DNA of 55,543 bases from Micromonospora sp. BL4. Lineage in GTDB: Bacteria > Actinomycetota > Actinomycetes > Mycobacteriales > Micromonosporaceae. Shown piece by piece: positions 15,677-23,095 of this stretch. The stretch spans positions 1 to 55,543 of the forward strand of contig NZ_RCVJ01000138.1 in the NCBI RefSeq assembly GCF_003667505.1. Direction: 5' to 3'. The position numbers and the translations under genes were made by a program. The notes beneath the pieces are model-generated. The model was not told the origin of the DNA, searched no databases, and worked only from the letters and a program-made list of their open reading frames with translations. Every line of letters starts with the position of its first letter. Position 1 is the first letter of the stretch.

Positions 15677-16480
15677 TCAGTGGTTGGCGGCCGCGCTGCC
15701 GAGCAACCCGCGCAGGTCGGTGGCGAGCCGGTCGAAGCGGGGATCCGACATCACCTGCGCGTAGTCGCGGTGCGCCGGCAGCTCGACCGGGAAGGTGCGG
15801 ATGATCCGGCCGGGTCGGGCGCTCATCACCACGACCCGGGTGCCGAGGAAGACCGCCTCGGCGATGGAGTGGGTCACCAGCACCACCGTGGTGCCGGTCT
15901 CCCGCCAGATCCGGTGCAGTTCGGCGTTCATCTGCTCCCGGGTCAGCGCGTCCAGGGCGCCGAACGGCTCGTCCATGAGCAGCACCGGCGGGGCGTGCAG
16001 CAGCGCGCGGCAGAGCGCCACCCGCTGCTGCATACCGCCGGACAGCTCGTGCGGCAGTGCCTTCTCGAAGCCGGTCAGGCCGGTCATCTCGATCAGCTCG
16101 TCCGCCCGGCGGGCCGCCTGCGCCCGGTCCATGCCGCGCATCTCGGCCTGGAGCAGGATGTTGGCCCGCGCGCCGCGCCACTCCAGCAGCGCGGCCTTCT
16201 GGAAGACGAAGCCGATCTCCTTCTGTGGACCGCGGACCGGGCGGTCCAGCAGCGACACTTCTCCGCTGGTCGGCCGGACCAGCCCGGCAACGATCTTCAA
16301 CAGCGTGGACTTGCCGCAGCCGGACGGACCGACGATGGTGACGAACTCCCCCGGCTCGATGTCCAGCGACACGTCGTCCAGCGCGGTGGTCTGTGACCGC
16401 CGGGAGCTGAAGCGGACGGTCAGGTTGGACATCCCGATGGCGGTGCCGGCCTGCGCCGGCGCGGCGGTCACCGGGGTCAC
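15677..16480 (-). CDS. ABC transporter ATP-binding protein (SsuB/TauB/ThiZ type)
   Basis: A 267-residue ATPase. Walker A GPSGCGKSTLL, Q-loop FVFQKAALLEW, signature LSGGMQQRVALCRAL, Walker B VLLMDEPFGALD and H-loop LVTHSIAEAVFL are all intact. The sequence style matches importers of the nitrate/sulfonate/taurine/pyrimidine-precursor (NMT1) group. The GTG start at 16480 overlaps the stop of the binding-protein gene as GTGA. It energises the permease encoded at 17505-18485 and the lipoprotein at 16477-17481. Confidence 0.9.
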   Translation of the reverse strand: MTPVTAAPAQAGTAIGMSNLTVRFSSRRSQTTALDDVSLDIEPGEFVTIVGPSGCGKSTLLKIVAGLVRPTSGEVSLLDRPVRGPQKEIGFVFQKAALLEWRGARANILLQAEMRGMDRAQAARRADELIEMTGLTGFEKALPHELSGGMQQRVALCRALLHAPPVLLMDEPFGALDALTREQMNAELHRIWRETGTTVVLVTHSIAEAVFLGTRVVVMSARPGRIIRTFPVELPAHRDYAQVMSDPRFDRLATDLRGLLGSAAANH

Positions 16481-17481
16481 CCCTGGGCCGCGTACGAGGC
16501 GTCCCAGTACGCGTTGGGCGCGCCCGGGTCCTTCAGCTCGGCGTAGCGGGACATCAGGTCGATGGTCTCGCTCCACTGGGCTTCGGTGTTCACGCCGGGC
16601 GGGCCGTCGGCGCCGATCAGCGGCAGGTTGAGGGTGAGCTGCTTGGTGAGCACCTCGGGCGCGGGCTCGTTCTCGGCGAGGGCGGTCATCGCGCTCACCG
16701 CGCCGGCCGGGTCGCGGGCGGCCTCGGCCCAGGACTTCTGGGTGGCCCGGACGAACTTACGGGCCAGCTCCGGGTCCTTCTGCAGGGTCTGGGTGTTGGC
16801 GATCAGGCCGGTGCCGAGCAGGTTCATGCCGTAGTCGGCGAAGAGCAGCACGTCGACCTTCTTGCCGGTCTTGCTCTCGATGGTGGGCGCCTGGTCGTGG
16901 AAGAAGCCCATGATGGCGTCGACCTTGCCCTCGGCCAGTGCGGCGATCTTGCCGGCGGCGTCCACGTTGACGACCTTGACGTCGTCCTTCTTGAGGCCGT
17001 TCTTCTCCAGCCAGGCCGGGAAGGTCGCGTAGAGGGCGTCGCCGGGGGTGCCGCCGACGGTCTTGCCCTTGAGGTCCGCCGGGGTCTTGATGTTCTCCTC
17101 GGTGAAGAACTCCACCGAGGAGGGGCCCTTCTCCAGGTACGCGCCGAGGCTGCGCACCGGCATCCCGCTGGCCACGGACTTGAGCAGCACCGGGCTGTCG
17201 GCCCAGCCGAAGTCGGTCTGCTTCTGGGCGACCTGCTTGACCGTGTTGCCCGAGCCGTTGCCGGGCAGGATCTTCAGCTCGATGCCCTCGGCGGAGTAGT
17301 AGCCCTTCTGCAGGCCGTAGTAGAAGGGCGCGTGCTCGCCGTAGGGCACCCAGTTGAGGGTGAGGGTGACCTGCTTGCTGCCGTCGGCGCCGGTCTCGCC
17401 GGCGGAGTCGTTCCCGCCGCAGCCGGTGGCGGCGAGCAGCAGCGCGGCGGTGGCCAGGATGGTGGTGGCGGTGCGTTTCAT
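16477..17481 (-). CDS. ABC transporter substrate-binding lipoprotein (NMT1/THI5-like)
   Basis: A 334-residue lipoprotein. The signal peptide runs to LLLAATGCGG with the lipobox Cys at about residue 21. The mature part starts the NMT1/THI5-like fold (LTLNWVPYGEHAPFYYGLQ, KGYYSAEGIELKILPG, QTDFGWADSP), typical of receptors for riboflavin, pyrimidine precursors and similar small heteroatom-rich compounds. GGAGG precedes the ATG at 17481; the longer frame to 17550 is not needed. It is the receptor for the permease/ATPase pair on either side. The ligand is unresolved: the neighbouring sugar-type enzymes and the NMT1-type receptor point in different directions. Confidence 0.88.
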   Translation of the reverse strand: MKRTATTILATAALLLAATGCGGNDSAGETGADGSKQVTLTLNWVPYGEHAPFYYGLQKGYYSAEGIELKILPGNGSGNTVKQVAQKQTDFGWADSPVLLKSVASGMPVRSLGAYLEKGPSSVEFFTEENIKTPADLKGKTVGGTPGDALYATFPAWLEKNGLKKDDVKVVNVDAAGKIAALAEGKVDAIMGFFHDQAPTIESKTGKKVDVLLFADYGMNLLGTGLIANTQTLQKDPELARKFVRATQKSWAEAARDPAGAVSAMTALAENEPAPEVLTKQLTLNLPLIGADGPPGVNTEAQWSETIDLMSRYAELKDPGAPNAYWDASYAAQG

Positions 17482-17504
17482 CGGTGCCTCCGTGATGGGG
17501 TCGG

Positions 17505-18485
17505 TCAGGAGGTGGTCAGGGACACGCCGGCCCGGCGGCTGGCGTGCCACGGGATGAGCAGAGCCTCGGCGATCTCGACGAGGACGAACAGGACGATGCC
17601 GATGGCGGACATCAGGATCAGGTCGGCGAACAGCAGCGGGGCGTCGAGGTTGCCGTTGGCCAGCAACAGGACGTAGCCGAGCCCTTCGCTGGCGCCGACG
17701 AACTCACCGACGACGGCACCGACCACCGCGAGGGTGACCGCCACCTTGAGGCCGGCCATCAGGTGCGGCAGCGCGTTCGGGAAGCGGATCTTGCGGAAGG
17801 TGCGCCACGGCCCGGCGCCCATGGTGGCGGCGAGGTCGAGCAGTTCCGGGTCGGTGGAGCGCAGGCCGGCCACGCCGGAGATGACCACCGGGAAGAACGC
17901 GATGAGCACCGCGAGAATGATCTTCGGGGTGAGGCCGAGGCCGAACCAGACCACCAGCAGTGGTGCGATGGCGATCTTCGGGATGACCTGTGCGAACAGG
18001 ACGATCGGGTAGAGCGCCTTGTCCAGGGTGCGCGAGTAGGCGATGGCGACCGCTGCCGCCAGGCCCAGCGCGGCGGCCAGCACGAAGCCGAGCACCGTCT
18101 CATAGAGGGTGACCATGGTGTGCCGAGCCAGCTCGGACCACTGGTCGGTCATGGTGGTCCAGACCTGACCGGGGGTGGGCACCAGATAGTTGGGCACGTA
18201 CTCCCGGGCGGCGACGAACCACCAGGCGGCGAAGAACGCCGCCAGCACCAGCGCCGGGCGCCAGAGCGAGTCGGCGAGTGCCAGCGCCCGCCGGCCGAGC
18301 GTCGGTCGTGGCGGTCGGCCGCCAGCGTCGGGTGGTGGACCGCCCACGGTGGACGGCTGGGCGCTGTCGACGGGAGCCGGCCCACCGGCGGACCCGGGCG
18401 GGGGCGAGGAAGTGGCCGTCCGGTCACCGCCCGCCGCCTCGGTGGCGGCCTGCTGGCCCGCCGTGCCCAGAGCGTTCTCGGTCAC
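17505..18485 (-). CDS. ABC transporter permease (SsuC/TauC type)
   Basis: A 326-residue permease with a proline/glycine-rich cytoplasmic N-terminus of about 70 residues, then six hydrophobic segments beginning LVLAAFFAAWWFVA. The EAA loop region reads LDLAATMGAGPWRTFRKIRFPNALP (interaction with the ATPase). The start is the GTG at 18485, six bases after GAGGAGG. It is the first gene of the operon running leftward to about 11.35 kb, with two LacI-type operator sequences 60-110 bases upstream. The N-terminal stretch contains PSTVGGPPPDAGG, encoded by a repeat also present at 12501. Confidence 0.88.
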   Translation of the reverse strand: MTENALGTAGQQAATEAAGGDRTATSSPPPGSAGGPAPVDSAQPSTVGGPPPDAGGRPPRPTLGRRALALADSLWRPALVLAAFFAAWWFVAAREYVPNYLVPTPGQVWTTMTDQWSELARHTMVTLYETVLGFVLAAALGLAAAVAIAYSRTLDKALYPIVLFAQVIPKIAIAPLLVVWFGLGLTPKIILAVLIAFFPVVISGVAGLRSTDPELLDLAATMGAGPWRTFRKIRFPNALPHLMAGLKVAVTLAVVGAVVGEFVGASEGLGYVLLLANGNLDAPLLFADLILMSAIGIVLFVLVEIAEALLIPWHASRRAGVSLTTS

Positions 18486-18543
18486 GCGGAACCTCCTCGA
18501 AGCCCGGCACGGGCACCCACGGACCGGGCCGGTCGGCGTATCA

Positions 18544-18557
18544 GGCAAACGCTTTCC
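18544..18557 (-). promoter_or_regulatory. Putative LacI-family operator (transporter operon, proximal)
   Basis: The minus strand reads GGAAAGCGTTTGCC, with the central CG at 18550-18551, about 60 bases upstream of the permease GTG. It lies in the 308-base gene-free stretch 18486-18793, which otherwise holds the second operator, a presumed promoter and the first copy of a 35-bp tandem duplication. I see no gene in that stretch. Confidence 0.6.
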
Positions 18558-18584
18558 AGGAGCGTAGGCGGCACCCCGACGCCA

Positions 18585-18598
18585 GGCAAGGCCTTTCC
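18585..18598 (-). promoter_or_regulatory. Putative LacI-family operator (transporter operon, distal)
   Basis: The minus strand reads GGAAAGGCCTTGCC, 41 bases from the proximal site (about four helical turns). It differs from the shared pattern in the central two bases and one arm position. Confidence 0.45.
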
Positions 18599-18745
18599 TC
18601 GATCTGTTCGCCGCCCGCCCCGGCCCCGCCCGCGACGGTCGTTCCAAGGTCGACTCGACTTCCTGGAAACCGGGCCATCGCCTGCCCTCGATCACCCCGA
18701 TTTCACCGAACCCGAGTCGATCAGCCATGACCGAGCGCCGACCGT

Positions 18746-18815
18746 CCGAGAAGGACGCTCAGGCGGTGGCCGGTCAGGTGCCGAGAAGGACGCTCAGGCG
18801 GTGGCCGGGTAGGTG
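18746..18815. repeat. 35-bp tandem duplication at the 3' end of the cupin gene
   Basis: Units 18746-18780 and 18781-18815 are adjacent and 33/35 identical (CCGAGAAGGACGCTCAGGCG start). The second unit contains the last codons and stop of the cupin gene (stop at 18794); the first is a downstream copy outside the gene. It is probably a recent slippage or unequal-exchange duplication. Confidence 0.85.
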
Positions 18816-19510
18816 TCGAGCAGGCCGCACATGCCCAGCCGGCCCCGCTCGACCGGCTCGTCCACCGCGTACACACCGGCCTCGCCCAGGTGCCCCGGGT
18901 CGCCCCGGTCGAGGGCGTCGAGCTGCTCGCCGGTGCCGGCGGCGGCCCGACCCGCGCCGGCCGCCCAGCGCTCCCGCCAGCGCGCCAGCAACGGCCTGCG
19001 CAGGGCCACCGCCGCGGAGTGGAACGCGGCCAGCGCCGCAGGTCCGCCCGTCCGCAGCGCCTGGAAGCCGGTCACTGCCAGATCCCGTCGGCGGTACGCG
19101 GCGGTCACGTCGGCGCCCGGCGCTCCCCCGCCGGGCAGCGCCGCGGCGGCGGCGTACGCGGCCGGGTCGGCCAGCACCTCGGGCGGGAACGTGAGCACCG
19201 CGTCGCCGGCCTCGGGCAGGCCGCTGTTCTGCATCAGCACCACGATGGTCAGCCCGCCGCCGTTGACCAGACGGTGCACGGTGCCCGGCTCGAACCAGAC
19301 CACCGCGCCCGGCCGCAGCGGAATCTCCCGGTAGCCGGCCGCGGTCAGGGTCTGCACCGCGCCCTCGCCGCCGGTCACCACGTACCCCTCGGTGCAGCAC
19401 AGATGCACGTGCGGGGTGCCGCCGACCACGCCGTCCGGCGCGACGGTGTCGTAGACGCGCAGCCGGGACACCCCGATCCCGCCGGGCAGCGGGGCCGACC
19501 GGTCAGGCAT
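18794..19510 (-). CDS. Cupin-domain protein
   Basis: A 238-residue protein with an N-terminal cupin barrel: GGTPHVHLCCTEGYVVTGGEG supplies the first motif (two His and a Glu as candidate metal ligands) and PGAVVWFEPGTVHRLVN the second (His). The C-terminal half is alpha-helical and of no recognised family. The ATG at 19510 overlaps the stop of a 28-codon ORF by 8 bases. It is transcribed leftward, divergent from the LacI regulator, sharing the operator at 19607-19620. Cupins in such loci are often sugar isomerases, epimerases or ligand sensors; the function here is not established. Confidence 0.8.
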   Translation of the reverse strand: MPDRSAPLPGGIGVSRLRVYDTVAPDGVVGGTPHVHLCCTEGYVVTGGEGAVQTLTAAGYREIPLRPGAVVWFEPGTVHRLVNGGGLTIVVLMQNSGLPEAGDAVLTFPPEVLADPAAYAAAAALPGGGAPGADVTAAYRRRDLAVTGFQALRTGGPAALAAFHSAAVALRRPLLARWRERWAAGAGRAAAGTGEQLDALDRGDPGHLGEAGVYAVDEPVERGRLGMCGLLDTYPATA

Positions 19511-19589
19511 CGACGTGGTCGTCGCTGTCGGCCGCCGCCGGCAGCACGGTGAGGTCGCCGAGGTGAAGCACCGCGAAGCGTTCGGACAT
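19503..19589 (-). CDS. 28-residue small ORF upstream of and overlapping the cupin gene
   Basis: ATG at 19589, preceded eight bases upstream by CAGGGAGG, encodes MSERFAVLHLGDLTVLPAAA and eight more residues, ending at TGA 19503-19505, which overlaps the cupin start by 8 bases. It has high third-position GC. It could be a short protein, a translational-coupling leader for the cupin gene, or the detached N-terminus of a longer ancestral cupin (the strand-like FAVLHLGDLTVLP would suit a beta strand). It is too short for family assignment. Confidence 0.5.
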   Translation of the reverse strand: MSERFAVLHLGDLTVLPAAADSDDHVDA

Positions 19590-19606
19590 GGCCGGGCCTC
19601 CCTGCG

Positions 19607-19620
19607 GGAAAGGGCTTTCT
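19607..19620. promoter_or_regulatory. Putative LacI-family operator in the cupin/lacI divergent promoter
   Basis: GGAAAGGGCTTTCT lies between the divergent small ORF/cupin transcript (start 19589) and the LacI gene (start 19681). It matches the operators before the transporter and ThuA genes, which suggests autoregulation. Confidence 0.6.
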
Positions 19621-19680
19621 CTGCGGTACCGTGACGCTAGCCGGCACGGCGAAACGCCGTCAACAGACCGAGGGGCGGCC

Positions 19681-20754
19681 ATGGCGACCCTGTCCGACGT
19701 GGCACGGCGCGCGGGCGTCTCGCCCGCCACCGCCTCCCGCGTGATCAACGGCAGCAGCAAGCCCGTCACCGACGAGCTGCGCGAGCGGGTGCTCGCCGCC
19801 GTCGCCGAGTTGCAGTACGTGCCGAACGCGCACGCCCAGTTGCTGGCCCGCTCGCATCGCAGCGCGGTCGGCGTGATCGTGCACGACGTCTCCGACCCGT
19901 ACTTCGCCGAGATCACGCGCGGGCTGCAACGGGTCGCCACCGATCAGGGCCGGCTGCTGATGATCTGCAACAGCTACCGCGACCCGGACCGCGAGCTGGA
20001 GTACGTGGAGCTGCTGCGCGGGCACCAGGTGGCGGCGCTGATCCTGGCCGGTTCCGGCTACCACGACGACGCGTTCACCCGGCAGCTCAACGAGAAGCTC
20101 GCCGCGTACGAGGCGACCGGCGGGCGGGTCGCGGTGATCGGCCGGCACGAGCACTCCGGCGACGCGGTGATGCCGGACAACCGGGCCGGCGGTTATCTGG
20201 CCGGCCGGGAGCTGTGCGACCTGGGCCACCGGGCGATCGGCGTGGTGGCCGGCCCGCGCATCCTCACCACGACCACCGACCGACTGGCCGGGCTCCGGCA
20301 GGCCCTCGCCGAGGGTGGCCACGACCTGCCCGAGCGGCGGATCCGGTACGCCGAGTTCGACCGCGACGGCGGCGCCGAGGCCACCGCCCGGCTGTTGGAC
20401 GCCGACCCGGAGCTGACCGCGATCGTGGCGCTCAACGACTCGATGGCGATCGGCGCGCTGGCCACCCTGCGGGCCCGCTCGCTGGCCGTGCCGCAGCGGG
20501 TCTCCGTGGTGGGCTTCGACGACATGCCGATCGCCCGGGACGTGACCCCGGCGCTGACCACCGTGCGGCTGCCGCTGGTCGACATGGGGGTCCGCGCGAT
20601 GTCCCTGGTGCTTGGCGCGGAGGCGCCGGCGCCCCGGGTCGAGGTGCTCCCCGCCGAGCTGGTCCGGCGGGACACCGCCGGCCCCGTCCCACGGTCCACA
20701 CGGGACACAGCGGGCGCGGCGCCACGGCCGCGTCGGGGTGACGACGCCTCATGA
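19681..20754 (+). CDS. LacI-family transcriptional regulator
   Basis: A 357-residue LacI/GalR regulator. The DNA-binding helix-turn-helix is at residues 3-25 (TLSDVARRAGVSPATASRVI), followed by the hinge helix (NAHAQLLARS) and a periplasmic-binding-protein-like ligand domain (VGVIVHDVSDPYFAEI; ALNDSMAIGAL; VVGFDDMPIA). The C-terminal 25 residues are a low-complexity tail. The ATG at 19681 is preceded by GGGGCGGCC. The stop overlaps the next gene as ATGA. Five operator-like sequences near this locus and before the ThuA gene form its probable regulon. Confidence 0.92.
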   Translation: MATLSDVARRAGVSPATASRVINGSSKPVTDELRERVLAAVAELQYVPNAHAQLLARSHRSAVGVIVHDVSDPYFAEITRGLQRVATDQGRLLMICNSYRDPDRELEYVELLRGHQVAALILAGSGYHDDAFTRQLNEKLAAYEATGGRVAVIGRHEHSGDAVMPDNRAGGYLAGRELCDLGHRAIGVVAGPRILTTTTDRLAGLRQALAEGGHDLPERRIRYAEFDRDGGAEATARLLDADPELTAIVALNDSMAIGALATLRARSLAVPQRVSVVGFDDMPIARDVTPALTTVRLPLVDMGVRAMSLVLGAEAPAPRVEVLPAELVRRDTAGPVPRSTRDTAGAAPRPRRGDDAS

Positions 20755-21770
20755 CCCTGGTCAGCCCGACACAGCGTCCACTCACGACGGACGACGTGAC
20801 GTACCTGGTCCACGCGTCGTTCGGGCCGCGGGTCGGGGTCCTGGACGCCGGTCCGCTCGACGGCGGCGGGTACGCCACGGTCTGGTGGGTGCGGCTCGAC
20901 GACGACCGCGAGGTGGTGCTGAAACTGTCCCCGCCGCCCGGTACGCCGCTGCTGCGCTACGAGCGCGGGCTCTGCGCGGCCGAGGCGCGGTACTTCCGGC
21001 TCGTCGCCGAGCGGGCGCCGCAGGTGCCCGTACCCCCGGTGCTGCACCACGGCGCCGACCCGGCGTACGGCGAATGGTTGATGACCGGGATGCTGCCCGG
21101 CCGGTCGCTGCCCGACCTGGCCGCGGCCGACGCGGCGGTCGACGACGGCCCGGCGCGGTACGACCTCGGGGCGACCCTCGCCACGCTGCACCGGATCACC
21201 GGCGACCGGTTCGGCTACGAGGGTGCACGGGCGGCCGGGGCGACCTGGTCGGAGGCGTTCGCCGCGATGCTCGACGCGCTGCTCGACGACGCCGCCGACT
21301 GGGCCGTCCCGCTGCCGGTCACTCCGGACCGGTTGCGGGCCCTGGTGGGGCGGCACGTCGGCGTGCTGGACGAGGTGCGCCGCCCGGCGCTGCTGCACTT
21401 CGACTGCTGGGACGGCAACGTGCTGGCCGCGCCCGACCCGGACGGCCGGCTGCGGTTGTCCGGGCTGGTGGACGGTGAACGGTTCCTCTTCGGTGATCCG
21501 CTGCTGGACCTGGTCTCGCCGCTGCTGTTCCGGCGGATCGAGGACGAGCCGGAGCATCCGCTGCTGCGCGGCTACCGTGCCGCAACCACCGAGCCGCTGG
21601 TGCTGGACGCGGCGGCGTGCCGCCGGCTCGGTCTCTACCGACTGCACCTGTACCTGCTGATGACGGTGGAGATGCCGAGCCGCGGCATGACCGCGCGGAG
21701 CCATCCCGGGCGGCACGCCCAGCTCACGGCCCTGCTCGACGAGGAGATCGCCGCGCTCGACCGGGACTGA
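20751..21770 (+). CDS. Aminoglycoside-phosphotransferase-fold kinase (APH family)
   Basis: A 339-residue protein with the APH/choline-kinase fold: GGGYATVWWVRL glycine loop, VVLKLSPP with the ATP-binding Lys, LLHFDCWDGNVLA (catalytic Asp and Asn of the HxDxxxxN motif) and LSGLVDGERFLFGDPLLDL for the metal-binding DGE in place of the usual DxE/D. The ATG at 20751 overlaps the LacI stop by 4 bases, so it is co-translated with the regulator. Antibiotic resistance is possible for the fold, but co-transcription with a sugar-type regulator favours phosphorylation of a small catabolic substrate (inference). Confidence 0.82.
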   Translation: MTLVSPTQRPLTTDDVTYLVHASFGPRVGVLDAGPLDGGGYATVWWVRLDDDREVVLKLSPPPGTPLLRYERGLCAAEARYFRLVAERAPQVPVPPVLHHGADPAYGEWLMTGMLPGRSLPDLAAADAAVDDGPARYDLGATLATLHRITGDRFGYEGARAAGATWSEAFAAMLDALLDDAADWAVPLPVTPDRLRALVGRHVGVLDEVRRPALLHFDCWDGNVLAAPDPDGRLRLSGLVDGERFLFGDPLLDLVSPLLFRRIEDEPEHPLLRGYRAATTEPLVLDAAACRRLGLYRLHLYLLMTVEMPSRGMTARSHPGRHAQLTALLDEEIAALDRD

Positions 21771-21772
21771 CG

Positions 21773-21807
21773 CGGGTGGCGTCCGACGCGTGGTCGGACG
21801 CCACCCG
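21773..21807. terminator. Bidirectional hairpin terminator
   Basis: A perfect 15-bp inverted repeat (21773-21787 / 21793-21807, loop GCGTG) lies between convergent genes ending at 21770 and 21814. Confidence 0.88.
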
Positions 21808-21813
21808 GCCGGG

Positions 21814-22476
21814 TCAGGGCAGGTCGATCGGGCGCAGCACCCGGTCCACGGCGTGCGCGATCTGCCGGTTGCCCCTGTTGACGTCGAAGGTGGTGACGCG
21901 CGCGTCACGGTCGTTGGTGTCGGCGTCGATGAGCCGCACCTGGCGGAAGATGTACAGGTAGGTGCGCACGTCGACCTCCACGGTCGAACCGAGCGCGGTG
22001 GGCAGGTCCGTGCCGTCGGCCCGGACCGCCGTCCTGCGGTCGATCGTGGCACCGGGCACCACGTGGTAGAGCAGCACGTTCTCCACGGTGTCGATGCCCA
22101 GGCCGGCGACGGCGGTGAAGGCCGCGCTCTCACTCGGCAGCTTCCGGGCCTGCGTGATCTCGCGGACCAACTGCTGGAAGGCGGCGTCGGTGGGGATGAA
22201 CGCGGTCAGCGCGACGGTGCCGTCGGTGAGCACCTTGACCGGCGAGTTCGGCTTGGCCTCCAGAACGGCCAGCACGGCCGCGGTCAGCACGTCGAAGTCA
22301 CGCGAGTTGCGGTCGAAGCCGCTCTTGTCCTTGGTGAGCACCTGGGCGAGGGACGTCGTGCCGAGCGGCTTGGTCTTGCCGGTCGCCTGGGCGGCCGGCA
22401 CGGCCACAGCGGTGGTGGCCAGCGCGGTGGCCATGGCGCCCACCGCCATCCGGGCGGCGAGTCGTGCGATCTTCAT
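21814..22476 (-). CDS. Secreted fasciclin-domain protein
   Basis: A 220-residue exported protein. The signal peptide runs to about residue 31 (MAVGAMATALATTAVAVPAAQA). The remainder is one fasciclin (FAS1) domain: the H1 motif appears as LTAFIPTDAAFQQL and the H2 region as VENVLLYHVVPGATI, ending IAHAVDRVLRP. ATG at 22476, GAAAGG upstream. FAS1 domains mediate adhesion or protein contacts at the cell surface. No lipobox or sortase signal is seen, so it is probably released. Confidence 0.9.
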   Translation of the reverse strand: MKIARLAARMAVGAMATALATTAVAVPAAQATGKTKPLGTTSLAQVLTKDKSGFDRNSRDFDVLTAAVLAVLEAKPNSPVKVLTDGTVALTAFIPTDAAFQQLVREITQARKLPSESAAFTAVAGLGIDTVENVLLYHVVPGATIDRRTAVRADGTDLPTALGSTVEVDVRTYLYIFRQVRLIDADTNDRDARVTTFDVNRGNRQIAHAVDRVLRPIDLP

Positions 22477-22574
22477 CAGCGGGCCTTTCGTCGAAGCGAC
22501 GGATCCGTGACGTCTCGTCACGATCCATGCTTCGCATCGGGTGCGCGGCCCGGATGCACCCCGGGGATAACCGA

Positions 22575-22603
22575 TTGTCCGGGGCTCGTCCGGGGCTTAG
22601 CCT
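22575..22603 (+). promoter_or_regulatory. Promoter of a leaderless GNAT transcript
   Basis: TTGTCC (22575-22580), a 17-base spacer and TAGCCT (22598-22603), with the GTG start codon 6 bases after the -10 box. No ribosome-binding sequence fits, so the mRNA is probably leaderless. Confidence 0.65.
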
Positions 22604-22609
22604 CCCCCG

Positions 22610-23095
22610 GTGCTGATTCGGGAGTTCGTCGACCAGGACTGGTCGCAGGTGTGGCCGATCATCGAGGAGGTGATCCGGGCACAGGAGACCTTCCCCTACG
22701 ACCCCGCGATGACCGCCGAGCAGTCGTACGGCATGTGGGCGGAGGCCCCACCCGGGCGGACCGTCGTGGCCGTGGACGGTGAGCGGGTGCTCGGCACCGC
22801 GAAGATGGGCACCAACCGGCCCGGGCCGGGCTCGCACGTGTCCACCGCGAGCTTCATGGTCGCCGCCGGCGCCCGGGGTCGGGGCGTGGGCACCGCGCTG
22901 TGCCGGGACGCGGTGGGATGGGCGCGCCACCAGGGGTACGCCGGGATGCAGTTCAACGCCGTGGTGGAGTGCAACCGGTCGGCGGTCGAGCTGTACCGGC
23001 GGGAGGGCTTCGAGGTGATCGGCACGGTCCCGGGGGCGTTCCGTCACCCCACCCTCGGCCGGGTCGGCCTGCACGTCATGTACCAGGAGTTGTGA
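22610..23095 (+). CDS. GNAT family N-acetyltransferase
   Basis: A 161-residue acetyltransferase. Motif A reads FMVAAGARGRGVGTALCRDAV (acetyl-CoA pyrophosphate loop RGRGVG), followed by the typical NRSAVELYRREGFEVIGT segment and VGLHVMYQEL at the end. It starts with a GTG in a leaderless context. The 3' end overlaps the convergent MFS gene by 20 bases (23076-23095). The substrate is unknown; L-amino-acid or small-amine acetyltransferases look similar. Confidence 0.87.
   Translation: MLIREFVDQDWSQVWPIIEEVIRAQETFPYDPAMTAEQSYGMWAEAPPGRTVVAVDGERVLGTAKMGTNRPGPGSHVSTASFMVAAGARGRGVGTALCRDAVGWARHQGYAGMQFNAVVECNRSAVELYRREGFEVIGTVPGAFRHPTLGRVGLHVMYQEL

Noticed and set aside
20751..21770. Aminoglycoside resistance gene
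   Set aside because: The fold is right, but the metal motif is altered (DGE) and the gene is coupled to a sugar-type LacI regulator, so a resistance label is not justified.
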